Source: JAAXTX01 sp035560715 (GTDB taxonomy: Bacteria; Patescibacteriota; Minisyncoccia; Moranbacterales; UBA1568). Taken from it: 6,464 nt of DNA. Within the stretch, counting starts at the first letter, position 1; each line of letters starts with the position of its first letter. The position numbers were made by a program, and so were the translations under genes. This document shows, one piece after another, positions 1 to 5,728 of this stretch. The stretch covers positions 1-6,464 of the forward strand of contig DATMYW010000046.1 of assembly GCA_035560715.1 (NCBI GenBank), read 5' to 3'. The notes beneath the pieces are model-generated. The model was not told where the DNA came from. It was given only the letters and a program-made list of their open reading frames with translations, and searched no databases.

Positions 1-134
1 TCCATGACGACCGCGGGAAAGAAGACCGCATAAATGAACGGGATCGACAGGCAGTGCTTGATATATCGTACGACATCGTATTCCCGCAGGAAGTCGTCGA
101 AGGGATTCTTCATCTCCTGGAAGTTTTCGAGCAT
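1..134 (-). CDS. Conserved hypothetical membrane protein, N-terminal fragment
   Basis: The first 44 codons of a minus-strand gene run off the left edge. The peptide begins MLENFQEMKNPFDDFLREYD and continues into a hydrophobic stretch (about residues 29-43, LSIPFIYAVFFPAVV) that looks like a membrane-anchoring or signal segment. I chose the ATG at 134. There is no clear ribosome binding site before it, and the frame stays open upstream for about 30 codons to a TGA, so another start is possible. The KNPFDDFLxEYD plus hydrophobic-segment arrangement resembles a family of uncharacterised Patescibacteria proteins as I remember it; this is recollection, not a search result. No catalytic motif is visible in the fragment. 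It diverges from the lipoprotein gene to its right. Function unknown. Confidence 0.55.
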   Translation of the reverse strand, partial: MLENFQEMKNPFDDFLREYDVVRYIKHCLSIPFIYAVFFPAVVM

Positions 135-154
135 ATTCGGATGGGCCAGTCGGT

Positions 155-346
155 TTAATCTTGCAAGAGTGAAGAGCCTCCGTACGCATCGGTCCAGTAT
201 ACGAGATATTCCTGGAATGTGTCACTATCACGGAAAATCCGTACATGCCCCCTGCTCGCAGACAAAAACGAGGCATTCAGAACCTCACCTGGAAAGAATT
301 CTTTGCTTTCGTTGCCATACCTTTCGTCAATTCGTGTACTACTCAT
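155..346 (-). CDS. Possible small hypothetical protein (63 aa), doubtful
   Basis: An ATG-initiated minus-strand ORF of 63 codons, which could be read from a TTG at 376 as 73 codons. It encodes a polar, acidic-to-neutral peptide ending in DAYGGSSLLQD. It has no membrane segment or recognisable motif. The only SD-like element is a run of seven G about seven bases before the ATG. Its stop lies 20 bases upstream of the start I chose for the membrane protein at 134, so the two could be co-transcribed. I found no convincing minus-strand promoter. It may be a real short gene or just the leader region of the next gene; I recognise no family. Confidence 0.25.
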   Translation of the reverse strand: MSSTRIDERYGNESKEFFPGEVLNASFLSASRGHVRIFRDSDTFQEYLVYWTDAYGGSSLLQD

Positions 347-353
347 CTCGATA

Positions 354-360
354 CCCCCCC
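354..360. repeat. Poly-C tract (C7)
   Basis: Seven consecutive C lie nine bases upstream of the -35 hexamer of the lipoprotein promoter. On the other strand they form the G-run just before the ATG at 346. Homopolymers of this length can change length by slippage, but no functional role is shown. Confidence 0.5.
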
Positions 361-369
361 ACAAAATAC

Positions 370-398
370 TTGACAACTATAAATTATTATGCTACAAA
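370..398 (+). promoter_or_regulatory. Sigma70-type promoter for the lipoprotein gene
   Basis: A perfect TTGACA (370-375) is followed after 17 bases by TACAAA (393-398), preceded by TGC, an extended -10 signature. The spacer is very AT-rich. Transcription would start near 405, giving a leader of about 33 bases before the ATG at 438. This supports starting the lipoprotein at 438 or 447 rather than further upstream, where the signal sequence would not be N-terminal. Confidence 0.75.
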
Positions 399-437
399 AA
401 TGGAAAACGAAGTTCTCTCACAATCAAAACACAAAAC

Positions 438-1148
438 ATGACGACGATGAAAAAAAACCGCGCTATCCAGGCTTCCAGGCGTTTTTCGACGCTTGCTATC
501 GGATTATGTATCGCTTTTCTGTGCGGATGCTACACCCACAACGAGAGATCGAAGGAACTGGCTCCCGATCTGGCATCAGCCAAACAGGCGGGTGCGTATG
601 CGGATTCGCATCCGTTCGCATTCAAAATCGGTCCGGGATTGCGGCAAAAATGGTATGACGAGTTCCGAATGATCCGCAAAAGCGGAAAGTACTGGCATCA
701 CGGGCTCGCAAATATGGACGGGGTGCGCGCCCCGATATACTCCGTCAACCGTTCTGCGATCGCCATCGACGACTCGACTCTGGTCATACTCGAGTACGAC
801 GTCATAGATCTCGGAAACGGTAAGCGGTCTATCTCGCAATCCTTCGTCACCTATTACAAATTCTGTGCCGACAGCATCCATATCAGCCAAACTGATTTGC
901 GCCTCCAGCAATTGGCCTATCGTAGCGCTCTGTTGACCTCGGTCGAAGCCAAACACGGCATGATATACAGCTTCATGACGGGCAAATGGAACGAGGAGGA
1001 AACCGGGTTTCTGATAGACAAAGGATTCATGGTTCTCGACAATGGAAACATGTACGTCACGAAAAACGGAGAGAAGACCCGAAGCGAAGTCATGCGTCCG
1101 TGGAACGATCTCGACAGATATCTCTCGTTCATGACGCAAGGATCATGA
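438..1148 (+). CDS. Secreted lipoprotein of unknown function
   Basis: A 236-residue protein with a classic lipoprotein signal peptide: a basic N-region (MTTMKKNRAIQASRR), a hydrophobic core (residues 16-28) and the lipobox Leu-Cys-Gly-Cys with the lipidated Cys at residue 31. The mature part is about 205 residues and would be anchored on the outer face of the membrane. It contains no further membrane segment. Beta-rich stretches such as STLVILEYDVIDL and SFVTYYKF are evident, and the overall composition is polar and aromatic. I recognise no enzyme motif or named family. The reading frame is open upstream to 219, but the promoter at 370-398 and the signal peptide place the start at 438, or at the ATG at 447 (MKKNR, 233 aa). 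Neither start has a clear Shine-Dalgarno sequence. The gene appears monocistronic, between its own promoter and an intrinsic terminator. Confidence 0.85.
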   Translation: MTTMKKNRAIQASRRFSTLAIGLCIAFLCGCYTHNERSKELAPDLASAKQAGAYADSHPFAFKIGPGLRQKWYDEFRMIRKSGKYWHHGLANMDGVRAPIYSVNRSAIAIDDSTLVILEYDVIDLGNGKRSISQSFVTYYKFCADSIHISQTDLRLQQLAYRSALLTSVEAKHGMIYSFMTGKWNEEETGFLIDKGFMVLDNGNMYVTKNGEKTRSEVMRPWNDLDRYLSFMTQGS

Positions 1149-1170
1149 GCGTCAACCGCCCATCAACATG

Positions 1171-1200
1171 GCCGCCTCATCGAGCGCGGCTTTTTCTTTT
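1171..1200 (+). terminator. Intrinsic terminator of the lipoprotein gene
   Basis: Stem GCCGC/GCGGC (1171-1175 with 1186-1190) is extended by CTC/GAG with one bulged C and a three-base loop. It is followed immediately by TTTTTCTTTT. It starts 22 bases after the lipoprotein stop codon. Confidence 0.8.
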
Positions 1201-1276
1201 CAAAAAATCATTCGAGCGCTCGGTACCGCGTACTGCCGTTCTACCGAAAAGGACCCGACCACGGAACATCGGAAGG

Positions 1277-1303
1277 AAAAAAAGGCCTTCGGAATCGAAG
1301 GCC
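1277..1303 (-). terminator. Intrinsic terminator, minus strand (second in tandem)
   Basis: A perfect 8-bp stem GGCCTTCG/CGAAGGCC with a four-base loop (1284-1303) is followed on the minus strand by seven U (A-run 1277-1283). On the plus strand the tail is only CUACUUUUC, so it could also act weakly in that direction. It lies about 110 bases beyond another minus-facing terminator. It is therefore either a backup for the 1467-1928 gene or the end of an unrecognised short transcript. Confidence 0.7.
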
Positions 1304-1412
1304 CTACTTTTCACATACGTGTCGCTATCACTCAACACTCCGTTACCGACACCCGTTAACCGTGATCGGGACGCCAGGGGAAATATGGGAACATGGGCTC
1401 ATTCGGGGTCCG

Positions 1413-1450
1413 AAAAAAATGCCCCATGATCGGTATGCCGATCACGGGGC
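1413..1450 (-). terminator. Intrinsic terminator of the 1467-1928 gene
   Basis: A long hairpin at 1421-1450 pairs GCCCC with GGGGC and TGATCGG with CCGATCA around one A-C mismatch and a TATG loop. On the minus strand it is followed by A then seven U (A-run 1413-1419). It begins 16 bases after the minus-strand stop codon. The opposite side ends in TTTCTT and may terminate weakly on the plus strand. Confidence 0.85.
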
Positions 1451-1466
1451 TTTCTTGGCGCCAAAA

Positions 1467-1928
1467 TCAGAAATAACTGTTGGAGAGCGCCCTGCAGTTG
1501 TAAAAGTCGATCCCTTCTCCCGAAGCGAACCTTTTCATCGTTTCCGGGGAAACCCAGAACAGGATGTTCAGCCCCAGATCCCGTATCCGTTCGCGGGACA
1601 TTTTGATATTCCCGATCAGTCCGGGAATCCTGGCACAAGCAGCATCGAAGTCCGTGAGGATGATTCCGGTCACATCCGGCCGCTCTTTCACGAACCGCGA
1701 CAGGCGATGCGCTGCCGGACGATCGTCGAGTTCAGCCGTCCACTGGTATGGACAGACGGCCACCTCGTCGACATCTTTCAGGCGCTCCAAGATTTCCAGA
1801 GTGACCTGATCGCGAACCGAAGGATCATCATATACGGCGAATGTCCATTCGCCGAGATGTCTTGACAAAAAGCGGACGAGCGTGCGCTTTTGTTGCTCGG
1901 ACGTTTTGATTTCATCATAATTCGCCAT
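1467..1928 (-). CDS. Stand-alone domain resembling the N-terminus of STAND/TPR NTPases
   Basis: A 153-residue soluble protein with no signal peptide or membrane segment. It alternates helices and hydrophobic strands: EWTFAVYDDPSVRDQV (28-42), VDEVAVCPY (53-61), VTGIILTDFDAA (86-97), and LNILFWVSPETMKRFASGEGIDFYNCR (120-146). This order, and especially the final pattern of hydrophobic-W-x-x-P-x-x-(M/L)-x-x-(F/L)-A...DF-x-x-x-R, matches my memory of the N-terminal domain of large bacterial STAND/AAA proteins with C-terminal TPRs, where it usually reads lvLWlpd..l..la..APDFwsWR. Here the protein stops right after that motif, so no P-loop or TPR follows and no catalytic residues are evident. A strong GGAGGTG ribosome binding site fixes the start. 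The gene has its own promoter and terminator and is a separate unit from the restriction operon behind it. A role in defence or signalling is inference only. Confidence 0.75.
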   Translation of the reverse strand: MANYDEIKTSEQQKRTLVRFLSRHLGEWTFAVYDDPSVRDQVTLEILERLKDVDEVAVCPYQWTAELDDRPAAHRLSRFVKERPDVTGIILTDFDAACARIPGLIGNIKMSRERIRDLGLNILFWVSPETMKRFASGEGIDFYNCRALSNSYF

Positions 1929-1930
1929 CT

Positions 1931-1937
1931 CACCTCC
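1931..1937 (-). promoter_or_regulatory. Strong ribosome binding site
   Basis: GGAGGTG on the minus strand, two bases before the ATG at 1928 (four bases from the GGAGG core). It is the best Shine-Dalgarno match in the window and fixes the start of the 153-residue gene. Confidence 0.8.
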
Positions 1938-1974
1938 GATGTTTTCACGTTGTTAATCAAACTACTGAAACTTT

Positions 1975-2003
1975 ATTCTAACAGAACAGTAACTCTTTGT
2001 CAA
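1975..2003 (-). promoter_or_regulatory. Sigma70-type promoter for the 1467-1928 gene
   Basis: On the minus strand TTGACA (plus positions 1998-2003) is followed after exactly 17 bases by TAGAAT (1975-1980). Transcription would start near 1968, about 40 bases before the ATG. The promoter is flanked by an inverted pair, TACTGAAA at 1963-1970 and TTTCAGTA at 2016-2023, which could be an operator. Confidence 0.8.
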
Positions 2004-2009
2004 TGATCC

Positions 2010-2024
2010 GTACTATTTCAGTAC
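2010..2024. repeat. Palindrome upstream of the minus-strand promoter
   Basis: GTACT and AGTAC flank a five-base centre, ATTTC. It lies six bases upstream of the -35 hexamer of the 1467-1928 gene. It overlaps the TTTCAGTA half that pairs with TACTGAAA at 1963-1970. It is placed as a regulator site would be, but no regulator is identified. Confidence 0.4.
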
Positions 2025-2025
2025 C

Positions 2026-2062
2026 TTTGCATCACCTGCTAGACTGACCTGTCTAATGCAAA
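2026..2062. promoter_or_regulatory. Nested palindrome, possible TetR-type operator
   Basis: TAGAC (2040-2044) and GTCTA (2051-2055) flank a six-base centre. An outer pair, TTTGCAT (2026-2032) and ATGCAAA (2056-2062), surrounds it, with a seven-base asymmetric insertion on the left side. The TAGAC-N6-GTCTA core resembles operators of some TetR-family repressors such as NemR-type boxes. No TetR gene is in the window, so function is inference. Confidence 0.35.
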
Positions 2063-2170
2063 GAATATGGCATATTCCTCGTACTGCCGAAGCTTTCAAA
2101 GTTCTCCCTCTCACAACCCGTGAACGGAACAACCTTGTCCCCTATCCGGTTCATGTCGTTTTCACGTTCA

Positions 2171-2192
2171 GGAAAAGGAAAAAGGTACCTGC
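2171..2192. repeat. GGTACCTGC repeat, copy 1
   Basis: A purine-rich GGAAAAAGG block leads into GGTACCTGC, sharing AAAAGGTACCTGC (2180-2192) with copy 2 in the same orientation. Weak similarity continues beyond it (CCCTT..GGTTC). The reverse complement, GCAGGTACCTTTTTCC, resembles the dispersed GGGGTCAGGTACCTTTTTCC-type repeats found in many genomes, which I associate with REP/RAYT elements. No RAYT transposase is present. Confidence 0.5.
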
Positions 2193-2367
2193 TATTTTCT
2201 GCCCTTCAGGTTCTTCCGCATCGGTTCGAACGGCTTTTCCATACGGAAGCACGTAGGGATAACGCCTCACATTGTATCACGAAAAACGGCTCCGTTTCCG
2301 ATTTCGACTGAACTTTGTGGCTTATCCAAAGCCTCATTTCTCGACTTTTTCAAGTTCGGCAAAAAAA

Positions 2368-2384
2368 GGAGAAAAGGTACCTGC
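2368..2384. repeat. GGTACCTGC repeat, copy 2
   Basis: A second copy, GGAGAAAAGGTACCTGC, in the same orientation as copy 1 and 188 bases away. It lies four bases beyond the stop codon of the GIY-YIG gene. A CCCCT(T)A..CGGTTC sequence follows it and recurs in part near 2136-2146. Confidence 0.5.
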
Positions 2385-2388
2385 CCCC

Positions 2389-3339
2389 TTATTCGGTTCC
2401 TGATTTTCCTTGATAGCTGGATCCAAATGCTCTATCGGTAAGCTCGGCCATTGATTTCGATTGGAGCATATCCTCGAGTTTATAGTACCTCGGGCCGTAC
2501 AAAGATAATTCCGGATGTTTATCAATGACAATGTGATTTTGAAGTTCGATGATATTCCCATCATGATGAATGAGATATTTCCCGGGTTTGTCCGGGTACG
2601 GTTCGATTCCGGTAATACGCGCATAATATCTGATAGCACTTATCGGCGCACCCTCATACAAGCCGACATGCTTGAACTTCGAAATATTCTCCTGCCCGAT
2701 TCGGACAGCCCACCAGGCACTCTTTTTCTGGAATGCATCCACCAAGCCTGTACCCGTTGCCGGACAGATTATCGTATCGTATTCTCGAATATCTTGCTTT
2801 GCCTTAGATGTTGCAGTTTCCTCATCATGCTTTTCACTTGAAACATCCTTCATCGGCTCAAATACATTGAACCCCAATGTCGTTACGAGCATTTCGAAGT
2901 CCTCGAAAATGCCAAGCGTTTCCGCTAAACGAAACTCATGCAGATTATTCTTCACTGGACTGGTTCGATTCTGGACATTGAATCTACCAATTTCAATAGC
3001 TTTTTGAACAGCGTGCGATTCCAGAAACTTCACTTGTGCCTTGTCCATACCCTCACCATGTGCGATACACACAACCGCCCATTTCCAAAAGTCTTTAGTA
3101 ACAAGATGACTACTCACACGCCCCTGAAAGCTTTCGCTCTCCCCGACATACACCGTCGTCCGTTCATCATCGAACAACATATAGAGCGCCGGCGTCGAAA
3201 GATCGGGACGCGACTGAATATAATTGATTTGATCGCGTGGAACGACATACACCCGTGCGGTGCTATTCGATAAATCAGCGATCTTCACACCGTTTATATC
3301 AGCATCGGTCAAAAATATCTGAATCGTCTTTGATGACAT
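2389..3339 (-). CDS. GIY-YIG nuclease fused to a C-terminal PUA/EVE-like domain
   Basis: A 316-residue protein. Residues 1-50 match the usual lead-in of restriction-associated GIY-YIG proteins (KTIQIFLTDADINGVKIADL). The nuclease core follows: ALY (51-53) and VYVG (63-66) in place of GIY...YIG, Arg74 and His78 in ESFQGRVSSHL, and Glu107 in VKFLES as the likely metal-binding residue, so it looks catalytically intact. A charged linker (about 167-184) leads to a second domain, residues 186-305, with DTIICPATGTG, AWWAVRI and KHVGLYEGAPISAIRYYARITGIEPY. I read this as a PUA-superfamily (EVE/ASCH-like) fold, a group that includes modified-base readers. It lies 52 bases downstream of hsdR on the same strand and is probably the last gene of that operon. 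The ATG at 3339 lacks a clear ribosome binding site. The likely role is a DNA nuclease accessory to restriction; its target is unknown. Confidence 0.85.
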   Translation of the reverse strand: MSSKTIQIFLTDADINGVKIADLSNSTARVYVVPRDQINYIQSRPDLSTPALYMLFDDERTTVYVGESESFQGRVSSHLVTKDFWKWAVVCIAHGEGMDKAQVKFLESHAVQKAIEIGRFNVQNRTSPVKNNLHEFRLAETLGIFEDFEMLVTTLGFNVFEPMKDVSSEKHDEETATSKAKQDIREYDTIICPATGTGLVDAFQKKSAWWAVRIGQENISKFKHVGLYEGAPISAIRYYARITGIEPYPDKPGKYLIHHDGNIIELQNHIVIDKHPELSLYGPRYYKLEDMLQSKSMAELTDRAFGSSYQGKSGTE

Positions 3340-3391
3340 ATCATCATTGGGATTATTGGAGAATAAACATGCGCCGATTCTATAACCATTT

Positions 3392-5728
3392 TCAATTCAC
3401 CTTTTCCCTAACTTCATTCGAATAGAGTATCCTCTGAAACGAGAAGAAGTTGGAGCGAATTTCTTCGACACTGCCAAGCGTCTGTTCTGCGTTCGCGATC
3501 GCGTGATATTTCAAGTTAAGCAAAACAGGAAGCTTCTCTTCATCCAGTTCTTCCACGCCACGCTCCTCATATTTCGACAGTACAAACTCCACGAATTCAC
3601 GATTCTGTTCATCAAGTCGTTCAAAGATATCCGTCTTCGCGTTCGCAACGCGATCCTCCCGCGTCATTGTCGGCGTGAGGAAGGAGATGTAGGACAATAC
3701 ATCCAGAAGATCGCAGTCCTCCGCATCTATCACTCCCTGCAACGTTTCCAAATCGCTTTTCTCGTACCCTGCCTCCGCGAGTTTGTCCAAGAGCTTCCGT
3801 CGTTCCGTGGGATCGGACCAGATTTCCCGCAGCTCCTCCTCGCTTCCGAAGAATTCCGGCATCGACCCGAGCATGTTGTCCATGAATTCCTGCACCGAGA
3901 TGGGTTTCCCGTCCGCACTCCAAAACGAGGTCGAGATCATGTGCTGTATCTCTCGTTCCTTGCCGTCACGCAACCGTATCCGCAGTTTCTTCTTCGGCTC
4001 CTCATCCGAGTCAGAGTCCCGCTTGGCATCATTTACGACGCTCGCGCCACTACGAGGTTGCCGAACGCGCCCTCTCATCTCATCGACTTGCTCCACTGCT
4101 TCCGCCGGTCCGTCCCATTCTGGATCGGAGAAATGATGATAGGCATCCACGAAATCGTATATCGTGAAATATTCCTTCCCATCGAACAACCGAGTCCCCC
4201 GGCCAATGATCTGCTTAAACTCGATCATGGAATTGATCGGGCGCATCAAAACGATGTTGCGTACATTCCGAGCATCAACCCCAGTCGAGAGTTTTTGTGA
4301 CGTGGTCAGAATCGTCGGGATTGTTTTCTCATTATCTTGGAAGTCCCGCAGGAATTGCTCGCCGCGCGCTCCGTCATTTGCCGTCACTCGGACGCAATAA
4401 TTCGGATCCTTACTGTCCTTCATCTGATTCACCAGATCTCTCACTGCCAAGGCGTGGTCTTGATTCGCACAGAAAATGATCGTCTTCTCATCCTGGTTCA
4501 TCTCGTCGAGTACTATCCGGACCCGCTTCGCCTCGCGCTCCTTAATCGTGATAATTTTATTGAAATCCGGCTCCGTATAAATCTTTCCCTCTTCCACTTC
4601 GCCTTCGATGATTTGATCATCCGAGGTATATATATACTCATCAAGGGTCGTCTGAATCCGCTTCACCTTGAACGGGGTAAGGAATCCATCGTTCACACCC
4701 TGTTTCAGCGAATATGAATAGACCGGTTCACCGAAATATCGGTAGGTATCCACGTTGTCCTGACGCTTCGGGGTCGCCGTTAGTCCAAGCTGTACCGCCG
4801 GTGCAAAATATTCCATGATACCCCGCCAATTACCCTCATCATTCGCCCCTCCGCGATGGCACTCGTCGATGATGATGAAATCGAAGAAATCCGTCGGATA
4901 CTCTCCGAAGTATGACTCCCCATCCGCTCCGCTCATAAAGGTCTGAAAGATCGTGAAGAACACGCTCCCACCCATCGGCACACCGCCTTTCTTCCGAATA
5001 TCAAGCGGATTGATACGAACCAGGGCATCCTGCGGGAACGACGCAAACGAATTGAACGCCTGATCGGCGAGTATATTTCGATCAGCCAAGAAAAGAATCC
5101 GCGGACGCCGGCTCCCGTCACGTTTCAAGTTCCATCTCGACTGGAACAATTTCCAAGCAACCTGAAAAGCGACCGCCGTTTTCCCCGTTCCCGTAGCCAT
5201 CGTCAACAGTATCCGATGTTTTTCTTTGGCAACGGCATCCAACACTGCATTGATCGCAATCTCCTGATAATACCGTTTCCCGATCTCCCCTTCGAGCGGA
5301 ATAGCGGCGAATCGGTTTCCCCAATCGTTCCAGTCGGAAAATGTCCGGTTCCATAATTCATCCGGTGTCGGAAATCGATCGACTTCACCCTCACGACCAT
5401 CACTCATGGACATCTCGTAGATCTCCCTGCCGTTGGTCGCATAGGTATAGGCGAGCCGGAGTTTTTCGGCATACGCTTTCGCCTGTGCCACACCCTCCCC
5501 GGCTGGCAAGTTTTCTGCCTTCGCCTCGACGATCGCGAGTTTTTGATTCTTGTAGACCAACACATAGTCGGCAATCTCCGGCTTTGCCCGAAGCCCTCCC
5601 CCTTGGATCTTCCCATCGGTAATACGAAACTCCCGAAGAATCTTCGATCCATCGACTTCACCCCATCCGCTCTCCTTGAGCTTCGGGTCGATATATTCCG
5701 CCCGTGTTTCCGCTTCATTTCGACTCAT
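3392..5728 (-). CDS. hsdR: Type I restriction enzyme, R (restriction/translocation) subunit
   Basis: A 778-residue HsdR of the EcoEI type. The N-terminal PD-(D/E)xK nuclease shows Asp54 in EIADYVLVYKNQ and Glu68-Ala-Lys70 in LAIVEAKA. The superfamily 2 helicase follows: Walker A MATGTGKT (177-184), motif Ia ADRNILADQ (215-223), Walker B DECH (288-291), motif III GLTATP (315-320), motif V near TTSQKLSTGVDARN (475-488) and motif VI QIIGRGTR (506-513). A charged linker (about 550-582, DSDSDEEPKKK) leads to an EcoEI_R_C-like helical domain (about 590-778) that should contact the methylase core. All key residues are present and length is normal. In the family, HsdR pumps DNA with ATP and cuts it at a distance when the HsdS recognition site is unmethylated. 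It overlaps doc by 14 bases and has no clear ribosome binding site, suggesting translational coupling. hsdM and hsdS are not in the window. Confidence 0.96.
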   Translation of the reverse strand: MSRNEAETRAEYIDPKLKESGWGEVDGSKILREFRITDGKIQGGGLRAKPEIADYVLVYKNQKLAIVEAKAENLPAGEGVAQAKAYAEKLRLAYTYATNGREIYEMSMSDGREGEVDRFPTPDELWNRTFSDWNDWGNRFAAIPLEGEIGKRYYQEIAINAVLDAVAKEKHRILLTMATGTGKTAVAFQVAWKLFQSRWNLKRDGSRRPRILFLADRNILADQAFNSFASFPQDALVRINPLDIRKKGGVPMGGSVFFTIFQTFMSGADGESYFGEYPTDFFDFIIIDECHRGGANDEGNWRGIMEYFAPAVQLGLTATPKRQDNVDTYRYFGEPVYSYSLKQGVNDGFLTPFKVKRIQTTLDEYIYTSDDQIIEGEVEEGKIYTEPDFNKIITIKEREAKRVRIVLDEMNQDEKTIIFCANQDHALAVRDLVNQMKDSKDPNYCVRVTANDGARGEQFLRDFQDNEKTIPTILTTSQKLSTGVDARNVRNIVLMRPINSMIEFKQIIGRGTRLFDGKEYFTIYDFVDAYHHFSDPEWDGPAEAVEQVDEMRGRVRQPRSGASVVNDAKRDSDSDEEPKKKLRIRLRDGKEREIQHMISTSFWSADGKPISVQEFMDNMLGSMPEFFGSEEELREIWSDPTERRKLLDKLAEAGYEKSDLETLQGVIDAEDCDLLDVLSYISFLTPTMTREDRVANAKTDIFERLDEQNREFVEFVLSKYEERGVEELDEEKLPVLLNLKYHAIANAEQTLGSVEEIRSNFFSFQRILYSNEVREKVN

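Larger units (their letters stand above)
1149..1466. other. Gene-free stretch with three hairpins
   Basis: No convincing coding sequence lies between the lipoprotein stop and the stop of the convergent minus-strand gene. The stretch holds the plus-strand terminator at 1171-1200 and two hairpins whose U tracts lie on the minus strand (1277-1303 and 1413-1450). The plus ORFs crossing it have no usable start signals and run through these hairpins. Between 1304 and 1412 I see no gene, tRNA or clear promoter. Confidence 0.6.
1929..2388. other. Gene-free stretch: promoter, palindromes and repeats
   Basis: No credible gene lies between the restriction operon's last stop codon and the start of the 153-residue gene. 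The stretch contains the leader and promoter of that gene (to 2003), palindromes at 2010-2024 and 2026-2062, and two copies of a GGTACCTGC-centred repeat (2171-2192 and 2368-2384). The only forward ORFs (from 2056 and 2120) encode basic peptides without a recognisable motif and lack ribosome binding sites. I see no clear terminator for the operon here. Confidence 0.6.

Noticed and set aside
219..437. Upstream extension of the lipoprotein frame from an ATG at 219
   Set aside because: It would bury the signal peptide in the middle of the protein and start transcription-independent of the clear promoter at 370-398.
576..1139. Long minus-strand frame opposite the lipoprotein
   Set aside because: It lies antisense to a gene with signal peptide, promoter and terminator, shows no recognisable protein features and lacks its own signals.
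2056..2256. Plus-strand ORF starting at the edge of the TAGAC palindrome (66 codons)
   Set aside because: It has no ribosome binding site, a basic and motif-free peptide, and runs through the GGTACCTGC repeat.
2284..2297. AAACGG-CT-CCGTTT palindrome as operon terminator
   Set aside because: The two-base centre leaves too short a loop and a weak stem, and no proper U tract follows on the minus strand.
2319..2333. GGCTT/AAGCC hairpin as operon terminator
   Set aside because: Only five pairs with no U tract on either side.
3503..4300. 265-codon plus-strand frame inside hsdR
   Set aside because: It is antisense to the well-supported HsdR C-terminal region and looks like a mirror of its codon usage.
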